NCBI RefSeq assembly: GCF_014873705.1
Contig: NZ_JADBDS010000006.1
Location: 490,799-554,798 of the forward strand
Length of the DNA stretch: 64,000 nucleotides
Reading direction: 5' to 3'
Source of the DNA: Mycobacterium sp. OAS707
Lineage (GTDB): Bacteria; Actinomycetota; Actinomycetes; Mycobacteriales; Mycobacteriaceae
Shown here piece after piece: positions 53,941 through 63,067 of the stretch (the first letter of the stretch is position 1; each line of letters begins with the position of its first letter). Both the position numbers and the translations under genes were made by a program. Under the pieces are notes generated by a model. The model searched no databases. It had not been told where the DNA came from and was given only the letters and a program-made list of their open reading frames with translations.

Positions 53941-55121
53941 TGACGCAGGCACGGTGCGGGCCGATCCCGCGGTCGCGATGGTTCCTGCCCTTGATGGCCG
54001 CGAGCGGGGTCGCCATGAGCCTCACCGCCCCGCTGGAAGTCCTTTTCGTGCGCGAGTTCTGGCACAACAGCATCTACATCGGCGTCTTCATGCTGAGCGC
54101 GGCGTTGGGCGTGATCGTGATCGACGTATTCGGCACCAGATTCGTCCCGCGGCTTGACTCAAGGGCAGCGCTGACCATCGGACTGTGCCTGTTCGGCGCG
54201 GCGTGCATCGGCATGGGCCTGGCGTCCGGCGGCGTCCTTCTGATGGCGTCGCGAGTCATGCAGGGCTTTGGTGGCGGCGTGGTGCTCGGCGCCGGACTGC
54301 AGGCCGCGGTTCGCGTCGATAGTGCCACCGGCGACATCGCCCGCTCGCTCGGCCGCTTCAACGCGGCCTTCCTGTTCGGCGGCGCTGTCGGCTCACCGGG
54401 TGGCCTGTTGGTTGCGGGTCTCATCGCGGGACGGGCCGGCTATCAGATCGCGTTCGTCGTCACCGGCGGGCTGGCCGTGGTCGTCGCTGCCGCGCTGGCC
54501 GCCGCCCTGCCCAGCCTCGCCGCGCCGCCCGAGTCACCGCCGCCGCGAATCAGCCTGCCGAAGTTGGACAGGACACCAGGCAGCGGTGCCGCGCTGATCC
54601 TGGCGATGAGCGGCGACTTCTTGCGTGGCGGCGTGTTGTTCACCGCGCTCCCGCTGGCAGGAGCCGCCCGCGAGTACCCGACGATCACGATCACCGCGGC
54701 CATCGCACTGATGTCAGGTGTCGAGATCGCCGTTCTTGCAGTGGCTTATCGCATCATCCGGCACATCGGGGTCGTCGCGGTGCTCATCACGTCATTCGCG
54801 TTGGGCATGGTGTGCGCGACGCTGCTTGCCCTGATCCCCGGCGCGACAACGTATCTGGTGGCATCGGCATTGTTCGGTGTCAGCCTGGCGGGAGCGACCG
54901 CAAGTCTTCCCGTAATGGTCGTAGCCCAGGTCGGCGAGTCCTCGGCGGGTCTTGCGAAGTTCCGGATTTCAGCGGGCATCGGTTTGCTCGCGGGCTCGGT
55001 CGGCTGCGCGGTGCTCGAGGCTCAGATCGGGATCGCAGCGCTGTTCGCCCTCATCGCGATCGTTTTGTTAGGTAGCGCACAGTTGGCCCACGTGGTCGGC
55101 CGCAGGATGCCCGCAACGTAA
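53940..55121 (+). CDS. MFS transporter (flavin-monooxygenase operon)
   Basis: A 393-residue major facilitator with about 12 TM segments. The ATG at 53940 overlaps the stop of the RibBA-like gene (TGATG), so translation is coupled. The GTRFVPRLDSRAALTIG loop and the Gly-rich GFGGGVVLGAGLQ segment are visible. Direction and substrate are unknown; the position in a catabolic-looking operon suggests uptake or efflux of the oxidised compound. The frame is open upstream inside the ribBA-like gene but only this start gives a proper first TM (FLPLMAASGVAMSLTAPLEV). Confidence 0.85.
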   Translation: MTQARCGPIPRSRWFLPLMAASGVAMSLTAPLEVLFVREFWHNSIYIGVFMLSAALGVIVIDVFGTRFVPRLDSRAALTIGLCLFGAACIGMGLASGGVLLMASRVMQGFGGGVVLGAGLQAAVRVDSATGDIARSLGRFNAAFLFGGAVGSPGGLLVAGLIAGRAGYQIAFVVTGGLAVVVAAALAAALPSLAAPPESPPPRISLPKLDRTPGSGAALILAMSGDFLRGGVLFTALPLAGAAREYPTITITAAIALMSGVEIAVLAVAYRIIRHIGVVAVLITSFALGMVCATLLALIPGATTYLVASALFGVSLAGATASLPVMVVAQVGESSAGLAKFRISAGIGLLAGSVGCAVLEAQIGIAALFALIAIVLLGSAQLAHVVGRRMPAT

Positions 55122-55162
55122 CTCGGGCGAATCAACGACGCCCGGATCCGTTAACAATCGCG

Positions 55163-55987
55163 GTGTCCAATGAACGCGTGTCAACACGTGAACCATCCTC
55201 ATATGCAGCATGTCGTGCGCGGTTGTTGCCGACCGGTCAGGTCCCGCCGGAGGTGCTCTACCAACGTCAGCGGCAAAGCCCGGACCGGCTGAACAACTCG
55301 GCAAGGCGCACCTATGACCTGCTGCGCTCGACGCTGGTCAGCGGCGGCAGGCACATGCCCCTCGTTGAACGAGACCTCACCGACGCACTGTCCGCGAGCC
55401 GCAACACCATCCGGACCGTGCTGCAGCAACTCGCCCGCGAGGGGCTTGTCACCCGCGAGCCCAAGAACGGGACACGGGCCACCGGTTCGTTGCTGTTGCG
55501 CATCGACCAGCTGAGCCCGGTCGCGCAATTCGCCACCGAACCGTCCAGCACGGTGGAGGCGCGCACCCTGGAGCGCCGACTGCTGGGCTGCCCGCCGATG
55601 GTGCGTGACCGGCTACGGCTGCCTGTCGGCTGGACCGTGCTGATGATCGAAAGCCTGGTGCTGGAAAACGGTCTGCCGCTGGGATTGTCGGTCAATTACA
55701 TCGCCCTCAGCGAGGACGAGTCGCCGGACTTCGACATCGAGGAGCCCGACGTCATTTTGATCCTCGAGCGCCAGCTCGGGGTTCGCATCGGCGGCAGTCA
55801 AACCACCATCGGCGCGGTCGCCGCCGACGAGCAGACCGCCGAGCTCATCGGGGTCGACGTCGGCGCTCCGCTGGTCTGGCTCGAGGACGTCATCGAGGAT
55901 GAGAACGCCCAGCCGCGCGCGCTCGCCCAGCTCCGGCTGCGCGGCGATCGAGTCGCCTTCTCCGCCAACGCTTATCGCTCCGCGTGA
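55163..55987 (+). CDS. GntR-family transcriptional regulator with UTRA domain
   Basis: A 274-residue regulator. The winged-helix HTH lies at about residues 46-110 (SARRTYDLLRSTLVSGGRHM, DALSASRNTIRTVLQQLARE, GLVTREPKNGTRATG). It is followed by a HutC-type UTRA ligand-binding domain ending GDRVAFSANAYRSA. GntR/HutC regulators usually control adjacent catabolic genes, so it likely governs the monooxygenase/transport island. It starts at GTG 55163. Its 3' 375 nt are antisense to the end of the next gene's open frame. Confidence 0.85.
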   Translation: MSNERVSTREPSSYAACRARLLPTGQVPPEVLYQRQRQSPDRLNNSARRTYDLLRSTLVSGGRHMPLVERDLTDALSASRNTIRTVLQQLAREGLVTREPKNGTRATGSLLLRIDQLSPVAQFATEPSSTVEARTLERRLLGCPPMVRDRLRLPVGWTVLMIESLVLENGLPLGLSVNYIALSEDESPDFDIEEPDVILILERQLGVRIGGSQTTIGAVAADEQTAELIGVDVGAPLVWLEDVIEDENAQPRALAQLRLRGDRVAFSANAYRSA

Positions 55988-57133
55988 AGTCAGCAGCGTG
56001 ACGACGAGCGCGACCAGCCCGATGAAGGCCGACAACAGCATTGCCAGCTGCGCACCGAACAGACTGGATGTCACGCCGAGGATCACCATGCCTGTCGGTA
56101 GCGCGACGCCGATGGTCGTGGTGATGAGCCCGAGCGCGGCGGCGCGTTCGTGCGGTGCGACCGCGGTGAACGGCAACGTCGCCTGCGTCGAGCCGAAGAG
56201 CGCCTGGCCGATCCCCGCCACACCCAAGGCAAGCAGGGCGACGGTCAAAACCGGTGTGTAGGACAGTATCCCGAGGCCGAACAGGCACAGCACGACGCCG
56301 GCGGTGTACGTGGGGATCGGATGCCGCGCCGGCCGGACGATCAGTGCCGCGGCGATCACCAGTTGCACAATGCCTGCGGTCGCGCCGATCAGCCCTGCCA
56401 TCGCCGGGCCCGCGCCCAGGTGCTTGGCGATCACCGGTACCAGCGGTGTGAACGCGAAGTAGCACAGATTGCAGATCAACGTCACCAACAGAATCACCGC
56501 GAGCGGCCGCGAGGTGCGCAGCAGTCGCCAGTGGCCGCTGCCCACGGGTGTCGCCGCGGTTGCTCCGCGTGGTTGGGCGGGCAGGTGGCGTGTCGAGAGC
56601 CACAGCAGCGGCGCCGAACAGGCGAGCAGCGCGGCCGGAACGCCGAATGCGACGCCGAGGCCGAACTTCGCGATGGTGATCCCGCCGATGAGCGGCCCCA
56701 GCATCATGGCGCTCGCCATGCCCGCGAGTTCGGTGTTCAGCACGCGCATCGAACGAAGCGGACCTGCCATCCCGAACAGCAGTGCGCGCTGCGCGGTCAT
56801 GTTGACCATGCCACCGAATCCGAATGCCAATTCGTACGGGAAGACCATCCACGTCGCGACGGCTCCACTGCAGACGAGCACGGCCATCAACACCGAAATG
56901 GGCAGCAGCACAAGCTCGGTGACCAGAACCAGTCTGCGGTGGTCGAGGTCGACCCGAGTGGACACGTAGGTGCCGAGCAACATCGGGGCGAACATGGCGA
57001 CGCCGACGAACTGGTTGGCGATCGGCTGCCCACCCAGGTGGGTGACCAGGTACGTCCCCAGGAACAGGCCGCCCCACCGCGTGAGATGCCACATCCACGA
57101 GCTGATCAGCAGCCAAGGCAACGAGCCGCCCAA
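55613..57133 (-). CDS. MFS transporter with antisense-encoded C-terminal tail
   Basis: A major facilitator whose first 380 or so residues hold about 12 TM segments (for example LAVILLVTLICNLCYFAFTPLVPVIAKHLG). No stop occurs at the normal end. The frame continues about 125 residues (VGGEGDSIAAQPELGERARL onward) antisense to the GntR gene and stops at 55613, giving 506 residues. Either the protein carries this polar tail or an error removed the true stop. It is the last gene of the minus-strand operon after the ABC permeases. The TTG at 57133 is the likely start. Confidence 0.75.
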   Translation of the reverse strand: MGGSLPWLLISSWMWHLTRWGGLFLGTYLVTHLGGQPIANQFVGVAMFAPMLLGTYVSTRVDLDHRRLVLVTELVLLPISVLMAVLVCSGAVATWMVFPYELAFGFGGMVNMTAQRALLFGMAGPLRSMRVLNTELAGMASAMMLGPLIGGITIAKFGLGVAFGVPAALLACSAPLLWLSTRHLPAQPRGATAATPVGSGHWRLLRTSRPLAVILLVTLICNLCYFAFTPLVPVIAKHLGAGPAMAGLIGATAGIVQLVIAAALIVRPARHPIPTYTAGVVLCLFGLGILSYTPVLTVALLALGVAGIGQALFGSTQATLPFTAVAPHERAAALGLITTTIGVALPTGMVILGVTSSLFGAQLAMLLSAFIGLVALVVTLLTSRGAISVGGEGDSIAAQPELGERARLGVLILDDVLEPDQRSADVDPDELGGLLVGGDRADGGLTAADANPELALEDQNDVGLLDVEVRRLVLAEGDVIDRQSQRQTVFQHQAFDHQHGPADRQP

Positions 57134-57144
57134 CTGCTCGCGTG

Positions 57145-58140
57145 TCAGAGTGCCACCCGCGGATCCGCGATCGACTGCATGAGGTCGACGGCGATGTTGG
57201 TCAGCACATAGAGCAGTCCGACGGCCAGCGTCACCCCCGCGATCGCGTTGAAATCGGCCTTGTCGATGGCGCGGGAGATGTACAGCCCGATACCCGGTCG
57301 GGCGAAAATCAGCTCGACGAGAATGCAGTTGCCGACCATCAGCGCGAGCTGCAGGCCGATCAACGCGAACACCGGGCCGACGGAGTTGCGCAGCGAATGC
57401 ATGATCAGGATCTGCTTCTCCCCCAGCCCTTTTGCGCGCGCCGTTCGGGTGTGGTCAGCCCGCTGCGTCGCCTCCAGGCTGCTGCGCAACACCCGTCCGA
57501 CGGCCGCGGCCGGTGTCAACGCCAGGCAAAACGCGGGCAGCACAAGGTGGTACAGGTCGTCGAAGAACACTTCGGGTCGTCCGGCCAATAGGCTGTCGAC
57601 CAGCAGGAAGTGCGTCGGGCCGGTCGGGGCGTCGATGTAGGACGTTTGATCGGTGACCGGCAGAATGTTGAGCCAACGGTAGAACACCAGCATGCCGAGC
57701 AGGCAGGCCAGAAACACCGGCACCGACGCGCCGGACACCATCATCACTCGCAGTACCCCGGACCCGCGCCAGCCCTGCGCCGTGGCCAGGCCCATGAAGA
57801 AGCCGATGACCACCGTGAAGACGAGCGCAACGAAGAGCAACTCGAGCGTAACCGGCAGGAACTGCGCGAGGTCGGCCAGCACGGGGGTGCGGGTGACGCT
57901 CGACTCGCCGAGATCGCCCCTGACCGCATGCGTCAGGTACTGCCAAAACTGCACGGGCAGTGGGGAATCCAGGCCCAGCTTGTGCCGCGCCGCCTCGTAC
58001 ACCTCCGGCGAGGCCTTGGCGCCGACGAGCGCGGCGACGGGGTCCACCGGCGCCACCTTCTGCAGCGTGAACACTGCAAGGACGAGCACGAGCAGAACGG
58101 GGATCGCGCCGAGCAGACGCCTCGGCAAGACGGTCAGCAT
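57145..58140 (-). CDS. Oligopeptide/nickel-type ABC importer permease (DppB-like)
   Basis: A 331-residue permease of the DppB/OppB family. TM1 is followed by a periplasmic loop (VAPVDPVAALVGAKASPEVY), then the membrane core and the EAA loop TRTARAKGLGEKQILIMHSL. VELIFARPGIGLYISRAI is near the C-terminus. It pairs with the DppC-like permease and the fused ATPase. The ATG at 58140 overlaps the stop of dppC by one nt. Substrates of this family are peptides, nickel chelates, glutathione and diverse organic acids. Confidence 0.92.
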   Translation of the reverse strand: MLTVLPRRLLGAIPVLLVLVLAVFTLQKVAPVDPVAALVGAKASPEVYEAARHKLGLDSPLPVQFWQYLTHAVRGDLGESSVTRTPVLADLAQFLPVTLELLFVALVFTVVIGFFMGLATAQGWRGSGVLRVMMVSGASVPVFLACLLGMLVFYRWLNILPVTDQTSYIDAPTGPTHFLLVDSLLAGRPEVFFDDLYHLVLPAFCLALTPAAAVGRVLRSSLEATQRADHTRTARAKGLGEKQILIMHSLRNSVGPVFALIGLQLALMVGNCILVELIFARPGIGLYISRAIDKADFNAIAGVTLAVGLLYVLTNIAVDLMQSIADPRVAL

Positions 58141-59018
58141 CAGCGGTCGCGGATCCGGTCGCGGATCGCGTCGCCCGCGAAGTTCGCGACGATCGCGATG
58201 ACCGCAACGGCGAAAGCAGGCACGATCGGAATCCACCAGGCGCTGAAGATGTAGGTGACGCCCTGCGCGCTCATCGAACCGAGTTCGGGTGCAGGCTGCG
58301 GCGCACCGAGACCGAGGAACGACAGGCCCGCCACCATCAGGACCAGAGCCGCGATGTCGAGGCTGGCTGTCACGATCGTGACGGGTATCGCGCCTGGCAG
58401 CAGATGGCGGTACATCAGCCGCCACCTACCGGCACCGCCCACCTTCGCTGCTTCCAGATGCGGCGAGGCTTTCAACCTCCGGACCTCCGACCGCACGATC
58501 CGCGTGTAGAGCGGCCACCAGACGATCGCGACGCCGATCAGCGTATGGGTGTAGGACCGCCCGATCGCGGCCACCACCGCCAGCGCCAGGATCGGTCCCG
58601 GAAGCGAGAGGAACGCGTCGGTCACGCGCATCAGCACGGCGTCGAACCAACCGCCGCACGCTCCGGCGATGAGCCCGACCAGACCACCGAACAGCACCCC
58701 GAACGCGCACACCGCAAGTGCACCGAACCAGCTGCTCTGCATGCCGGCCAGGACCCGGCTGAGCACGTCCCGTCCGACGGTGTCGGTGCCGAGCAGGTTG
58801 ACGGCGTTCGGGGCCGTCATCGGCTGCCCGACGGCGGCCAGCGGGTCGTAGGGCGCGATCTGCCTTGCGAAGATCGCGATCAGCATCACCGCGGCCAACG
58901 CGCCGAACGCGACGTAGCTGGGCACCGAGGTGCCGTGGAAGTATTGCCTGACCGAAAAGCCGATGCGGCTTCGGTGCCGCACAAGTGGTGCGGGTACGTA
59001 GTATTCCGCGACCGCCAT
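58140..59018 (-). CDS. Oligopeptide/nickel-type ABC importer permease (DppC-like)
   Basis: A 292-residue permease with the OppC N-terminal TM region, then NLLGTDTVGRDVLSRVLAGM (typical of DppC/OppC) and the EAA motif LEAAKVGGAGRWRLMYRHLLPG. LSFLGLGAPQPAPELGSM is near the end. It forms a heterodimeric channel with the DppB-like protein encoded immediately downstream. It lies between an FMN monooxygenase gene and dppB, tying import to oxidation. Confidence 0.92.
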   Translation of the reverse strand: MAVAEYYVPAPLVRHRSRIGFSVRQYFHGTSVPSYVAFGALAAVMLIAIFARQIAPYDPLAAVGQPMTAPNAVNLLGTDTVGRDVLSRVLAGMQSSWFGALAVCAFGVLFGGLVGLIAGACGGWFDAVLMRVTDAFLSLPGPILALAVVAAIGRSYTHTLIGVAIVWWPLYTRIVRSEVRRLKASPHLEAAKVGGAGRWRLMYRHLLPGAIPVTIVTASLDIAALVLMVAGLSFLGLGAPQPAPELGSMSAQGVTYIFSAWWIPIVPAFAVAVIAIVANFAGDAIRDRIRDR

Positions 59019-59044
59019 TGACGCCTCCTTGTGGTGTCTTGTGG

Positions 59045-60361
59045 TTAGAACTCGCGCAGTGTCTGCCGCAGCGTTGACTGCGTGTATTCGGTCCTGGTGA
59101 GGCCGAGCCGCTGCAATTCGGGCACCAACCCGTCGGTGATCGACGAGATGTAGTTGCGGTTCAGGTCCCAGCCCGGCTTCATGATCAGGAAGCCGTCGCC
59201 GCCGATCTCCTCCATCGTCTCGCCCATCTTGCGGGCGACCTGCTCAGGCGTTCCGACGAACTCGACGCCGGTGGTGGCCCAGTCAATGGCCAACTGCCGC
59301 AACGTCTTCGGACCCGGACTGCCGTCGCCGCGCATGAAGTGCTCTAGCGAGCCCCGCTCCCCGTTGGTGGTCAGGCCCTCGGGAAGTGGCTCGTCCCAAT
59401 CGAACTGCTTGAAGTCGATCTCGGTGTTGGACGAGATTGCGGCCAACTGCTTTTCGATGTAGCTGTCGAGCGCGGTGAGCCGGTCGATCTGCGCCCTGGC
59501 CTCATCCTCGCTGGCGGCGACGACCGGTGACACGCAGAACATGAGCTTGACGTCGTCGGGATTGCGTCCCGCCGCCTCGGCGCGGGCCCTGATGTCGTCG
59601 CGGTAGGCCTTCATGCCTGCGGTGCCGGTGCCGACGGCGACGATCGCATCGGCGGCGCGGGCTGCGAAGGCCCGACCCCGCGGCGATGCCCCCGCCTGCA
59701 GGATCGTCGGCTTGTGTTGCGGGGAGGGCACCGTGTTCAGCGGTCCCCGCGACTTGAAGTATTTGCCGACGAAGTCGATGGTGCGGACCTTCTTGAAGTC
59801 GGCATACGTATGGGTCTCGCGGTCCATCACCACCGCGTCCGCATCCCACGAATCCCACAGTTCGCAGACGAGGTCGTAGTATTCGTCAGCGACGTTGTAG
59901 CGCTCATCGTGCTCGGGCAGCGCGTCGAGGCCGAAGTTCTGAGCGGCCCGGTCCTCGGCCGAGGACACGATGTTCCAGCCGAAGCGGCCCTCGGCGATCG
60001 AGTCCACGGTCGATGCCAGCCGCGCCAACAGATATGGCGGATAGAACGACGTCGACATCGTCGCCACCACACCGAGTTTCGACGTGTTCGCCGCGATCAA
60101 CACCGCCAACGGGATTGGATCGTGCTTCGGTGCGAACACCGAGTTCTTCAGCGAGCCCTCCATGGTGCCGCCATAGGAGTCGGCCACCATAACGGTGTCC
60201 TCGATCATGATGTAGTCGAAGCAGGCGCGCTCCATGCTCTTCGCCATGTCGACGTAGAACTTGCCGTTGGGCCAGTTCGCCACATCCGGCGACGCCCACG
60301 GCGTATCCCATTCCGGGGGGATGAAATTCATGAACCAGCCCAGGTGGAACTTTTTCGTCAT
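59045..60361 (-). CDS. LLM-class FMN-dependent monooxygenase 3
   Basis: A 438-residue third paralogue: KFHLGWFMNFIPPEWDTPWA, CFDYIMIEDTVMVADSYGG, RFGWNIVSSAEDRAAQNFG, GPLNTVPSPQHKPTILQAG and GGDGFLIMKPGWDLNRNYI. It is closest in visible sequence to monooxygenase 2. I chose ATG 60361 (MTKKFHLGW) because GAGGAG then lies 6 nt upstream and the N-terminus matches the paralogues; ATG 60367 would abut that site. Lying inside the ABC importer operon, it probably oxidises what the importer brings in. Confidence 0.92.
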   Translation of the reverse strand: MTKKFHLGWFMNFIPPEWDTPWASPDVANWPNGKFYVDMAKSMERACFDYIMIEDTVMVADSYGGTMEGSLKNSVFAPKHDPIPLAVLIAANTSKLGVVATMSTSFYPPYLLARLASTVDSIAEGRFGWNIVSSAEDRAAQNFGLDALPEHDERYNVADEYYDLVCELWDSWDADAVVMDRETHTYADFKKVRTIDFVGKYFKSRGPLNTVPSPQHKPTILQAGASPRGRAFAARAADAIVAVGTGTAGMKAYRDDIRARAEAAGRNPDDVKLMFCVSPVVAASEDEARAQIDRLTALDSYIEKQLAAISSNTEIDFKQFDWDEPLPEGLTTNGERGSLEHFMRGDGSPGPKTLRQLAIDWATTGVEFVGTPEQVARKMGETMEEIGGDGFLIMKPGWDLNRNYISSITDGLVPELQRLGLTRTEYTQSTLRQTLREF

Positions 60362-60423
60362 CTCCATCTCCTCATCACAGGCGCGCTCTATGTCTCATCG
60401 GATTCACTTGCGTAGCAATGGCA

Positions 60424-62373
60424 TTACGCCACCTGACCGGCAGACGAGTCGTCGGTGGCGACCAGCAGGCACGACGCCAGATGCAGGCTCGTTCCGTCGG
60501 TGGAGACCAATGTCGGCACCTTGCTGTCACAACCGTCCACCCGTTCTGCGCACCTGGGATGAAACGAGCAGCCGGTCGGGATCGCCAACGGGCTCGCCGG
60601 TTCGCCCGGCAGCCGCACCGGATCGGTTCCAGGAGTCGGCACCGCGGCGAGCAGCGCCTTCGTATAGGGGTGTTTCGGGTTGTTGATCAGTTCCTCTGTC
60701 GGTGCCACCTCGACGATCTGGCCGAGATACATCACCGCGATTCGATCCGAGATGAACCGTGCCGCGGCGAGGTCATGCGTGACGAACATGACGGCCATCC
60801 CGAGTTCGCGGCGCAACTCCTGAAGGAGGTTCAGCACCGACGCGGCGAGTGACGCGTCGAGCGCCGACGTCGGCTCGTCGCACAGCAGCAGCCGTGGCGG
60901 CACGATGATCGCGCGCGCCAACGCAACGCGCTGACGCTGCCCCCCGGACAGGCTGGTCGCCTTGACGCTTGCGACGTCCGGCGGCAGGCCGACTTGGCGA
61001 AGTGCTTGATCGACGCGGTCGCGACGCTCGGTGCGACCTGTCGTCTTCAGCAGCCGCTCACCGACGATCTCGCCGACCGTCATCCACGGTGTCAGCGACG
61101 CGCCCGCATCCTGGAACACCATCTGGGGGCGCGACCCGAGATAGCTGACAGTCCCGTCCTCCGGGCGCATCAGCCCGGCCACTACGCGCAGCAGCGTGGA
61201 CTTGCCTGAGCCGGATTCGCCGACCACCGCGATCGACTCACCGGCCGCGACGTCGAGGATGACGTGGCGCAGCGCGTGCAAGCTGTCACGCTTCAGCCAG
61301 CCGCGCCGCACCGCGAAGCGCTTGTCGATCCCGGTGATCTGCAACGCCTTTCGGCTGTCGTCCACCTCGACCATCGGCGCGAACAGCGGAGTGTCCTCGC
61401 GAGTGCCCGCCTCAGTTGTCGCATTGTCGACAATGCATGCCGCCACACCGGAATGCGTTGCGGCGGGCGTCGGTTCGGGCAGCGCGTCCGAACAGGCGAG
61501 CACCGCGGCCGGACAGCGCGGTGAGAACGCACATCCCTTCGGATGGTCTCTGGGGTCGGGCGGCTGACCGGGCAGAGCGTGAATCGCGCGACCGAGCGGC
61601 AGGTCGAGATCCAGCCGCGAGTTGAGCAGCCCGACGGTGTAGGGGTGCGACGGCGCCTGCAGCACCTCGTCCATCTCACCGAGCTCGGCGACCCGTCCGC
61701 CGTACATCACCGCGACCCGGTCGGCGATCTGGGACGCCACCCCAATGTCGTGGGTGACGACGATGAATGACGTCCCCAGTTCGTTGCACAGGTCACGGAG
61801 CAGGCCGAGCACCTGCGCCTGCACCGTGACATCGAGAGCGGTCGTCGGCTCGTCGGCGATGACCAGATCCGGCTTGCCTGCCACTGCCATCGCGATCATC
61901 ACGCGCTGCCGCAGTCCTCCGGACAACTCGTGCGGGAAGGCTTTCATGCGCCGCTTCGGGTCGGGCACTCCGACGATTTCCAGCAGCCGCCTTGCCTCTT
62001 CGGAGTCCCCGGTCGCCTCGCTCACCTGCCTGCCGACGCGCATGGTCGGGTCCAGCGAGGTCATCGGATCCTGAAACACCGCGCCCAGGTGAGCCTTTCG
62101 CACCCGACGCCGTTCCTCTGGCGAGGCGGCGACCATGTCGATGCCGCAGACCTCTGCCCTGCCGCTGATGACTGGTGCTGGCTCCCCTGCAAGCAGGCCG
62201 AGCAGCGCAAGACCCATCACGCTCTTGCCGGATCCCGACTCGCCGACCAGTGCGAGCACCTCGCCCGGCTGGACGTCCATGCTGACGCCCCGAAGCGCGT
62301 GCAACGGGACTCCGCGCCGCTGGAAGGTGACGCGCAGATCGTGCACTCTGGCGCGGGGGGTGTGCTCGCTCAT
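60424..62373 (-). CDS. Fused DppD-DppF ABC importer ATPase
   Basis: A 649-residue protein with two complete ABC modules. Module 1 has ALVGESGSGKSVM (about 36-48), a signature ELSGGLRQRVMIA, and DEPTTALD. The oligopeptide-type C-terminal extension contains CAFSPRCPAAVLAC. Module 2 has AVVGESGSGKSTLL, SLSGGQRQRVALA, DEPTSALD, and again CSFHPRCAERVDGC. The CxxxPxC Cys clusters match Fe-S-type extensions of Dpp ATPases. Start ATG 62373 follows GAGGG. It leads the minus-strand operon, and no substrate-binding protein gene precedes or follows it. Confidence 0.93.
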   Translation of the reverse strand: MSEHTPRARVHDLRVTFQRRGVPLHALRGVSMDVQPGEVLALVGESGSGKSVMGLALLGLLAGEPAPVISGRAEVCGIDMVAASPEERRRVRKAHLGAVFQDPMTSLDPTMRVGRQVSEATGDSEEARRLLEIVGVPDPKRRMKAFPHELSGGLRQRVMIAMAVAGKPDLVIADEPTTALDVTVQAQVLGLLRDLCNELGTSFIVVTHDIGVASQIADRVAVMYGGRVAELGEMDEVLQAPSHPYTVGLLNSRLDLDLPLGRAIHALPGQPPDPRDHPKGCAFSPRCPAAVLACSDALPEPTPAATHSGVAACIVDNATTEAGTREDTPLFAPMVEVDDSRKALQITGIDKRFAVRRGWLKRDSLHALRHVILDVAAGESIAVVGESGSGKSTLLRVVAGLMRPEDGTVSYLGSRPQMVFQDAGASLTPWMTVGEIVGERLLKTTGRTERRDRVDQALRQVGLPPDVASVKATSLSGGQRQRVALARAIIVPPRLLLCDEPTSALDASLAASVLNLLQELRRELGMAVMFVTHDLAAARFISDRIAVMYLGQIVEVAPTEELINNPKHPYTKALLAAVPTPGTDPVRLPGEPASPLAIPTGCSFHPRCAERVDGCDSKVPTLVSTDGTSLHLASCLLVATDDSSAGQVA

Positions 62374-62581
62374 GGTTACCCTCGATTCCCGTTGGGGTTC
62401 GATCGGGCGCCGGCGCCACGCAATCTCTTGGCATGAGCAAAGCCGCAACGGATGACGGAGTCACGTCGGAACTGTGTCGGTGAGATTGCGCCGATCAACG
62501 GCGTCCGGCGTCACCGCGGCGCAATGAAGGTGTTACCCGCGGGCCGAAGCCACGAAATCCACGCCTTGTTGACTGCACGGC

Positions 62582-63067
62582 ATGACTGTTGTCGTGGTAG
62601 GAAATCCCAAGCCGATGTCGAGGACGCGGGCCGCGGCCGAGTTGGTCGCCGAAAGGTTGACCGGCGTTGCGCCTCAACATGTTATCGACGTCGTCGACCT
62701 AGGTGCCGGCCTCCTCGGGTGGGGTGACCCCAAGGTGGCCGAGGCCAAGGAGATCGTGAAGGCCGCGGACTCATTGGTGGTCGCCTCCCCGACGTTCAAG
62801 GCCACCTACACCGGGTTGCTGAAACTGTTCCTCGACCAGTTCGGGGCAGGCGAACTCGGTCAGATCACGACGTTTCCGCTCATGCTCGGCGGCTCGTACG
62901 CGCATGCGCTTGCCCCCGAATTGACCTTGCGCCCAGTGCTTGTCGAGATCGGTGCCAGCTGCCCCGCACCAAGCCTGTATCTGCTCGACTCCGACTACGA
63001 GACATCCGAGGATTTGGAGAAGTGGCTCACGGTCGCCCGTCGGTTCGTCGCGGCGGTGTCGTCGTGA
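62582..63067 (+). CDS. NAD(P)H-dependent FMN reductase (flavodoxin-fold, SsuE/MsuE-like)
   Basis: A 161-residue flavodoxin-like reductase. VVVGNPKPMSRTRAAAELVA is the phosphate-binding loop, and SLVVASPTFKATYTGLLKLF is the flavin-contact region with the usual SPTYxxxYTGLLK look. It should supply reduced FMN to the luciferase-type monooxygenases. Divergent from the ABC operon (208-nt gap with no gene) and overlapping the next reductase gene (GTGA). Confidence 0.9.
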   Translation: MTVVVVGNPKPMSRTRAAAELVAERLTGVAPQHVIDVVDLGAGLLGWGDPKVAEAKEIVKAADSLVVASPTFKATYTGLLKLFLDQFGAGELGQITTFPLMLGGSYAHALAPELTLRPVLVEIGASCPAPSLYLLDSDYETSEDLEKWLTVARRFVAAVSS

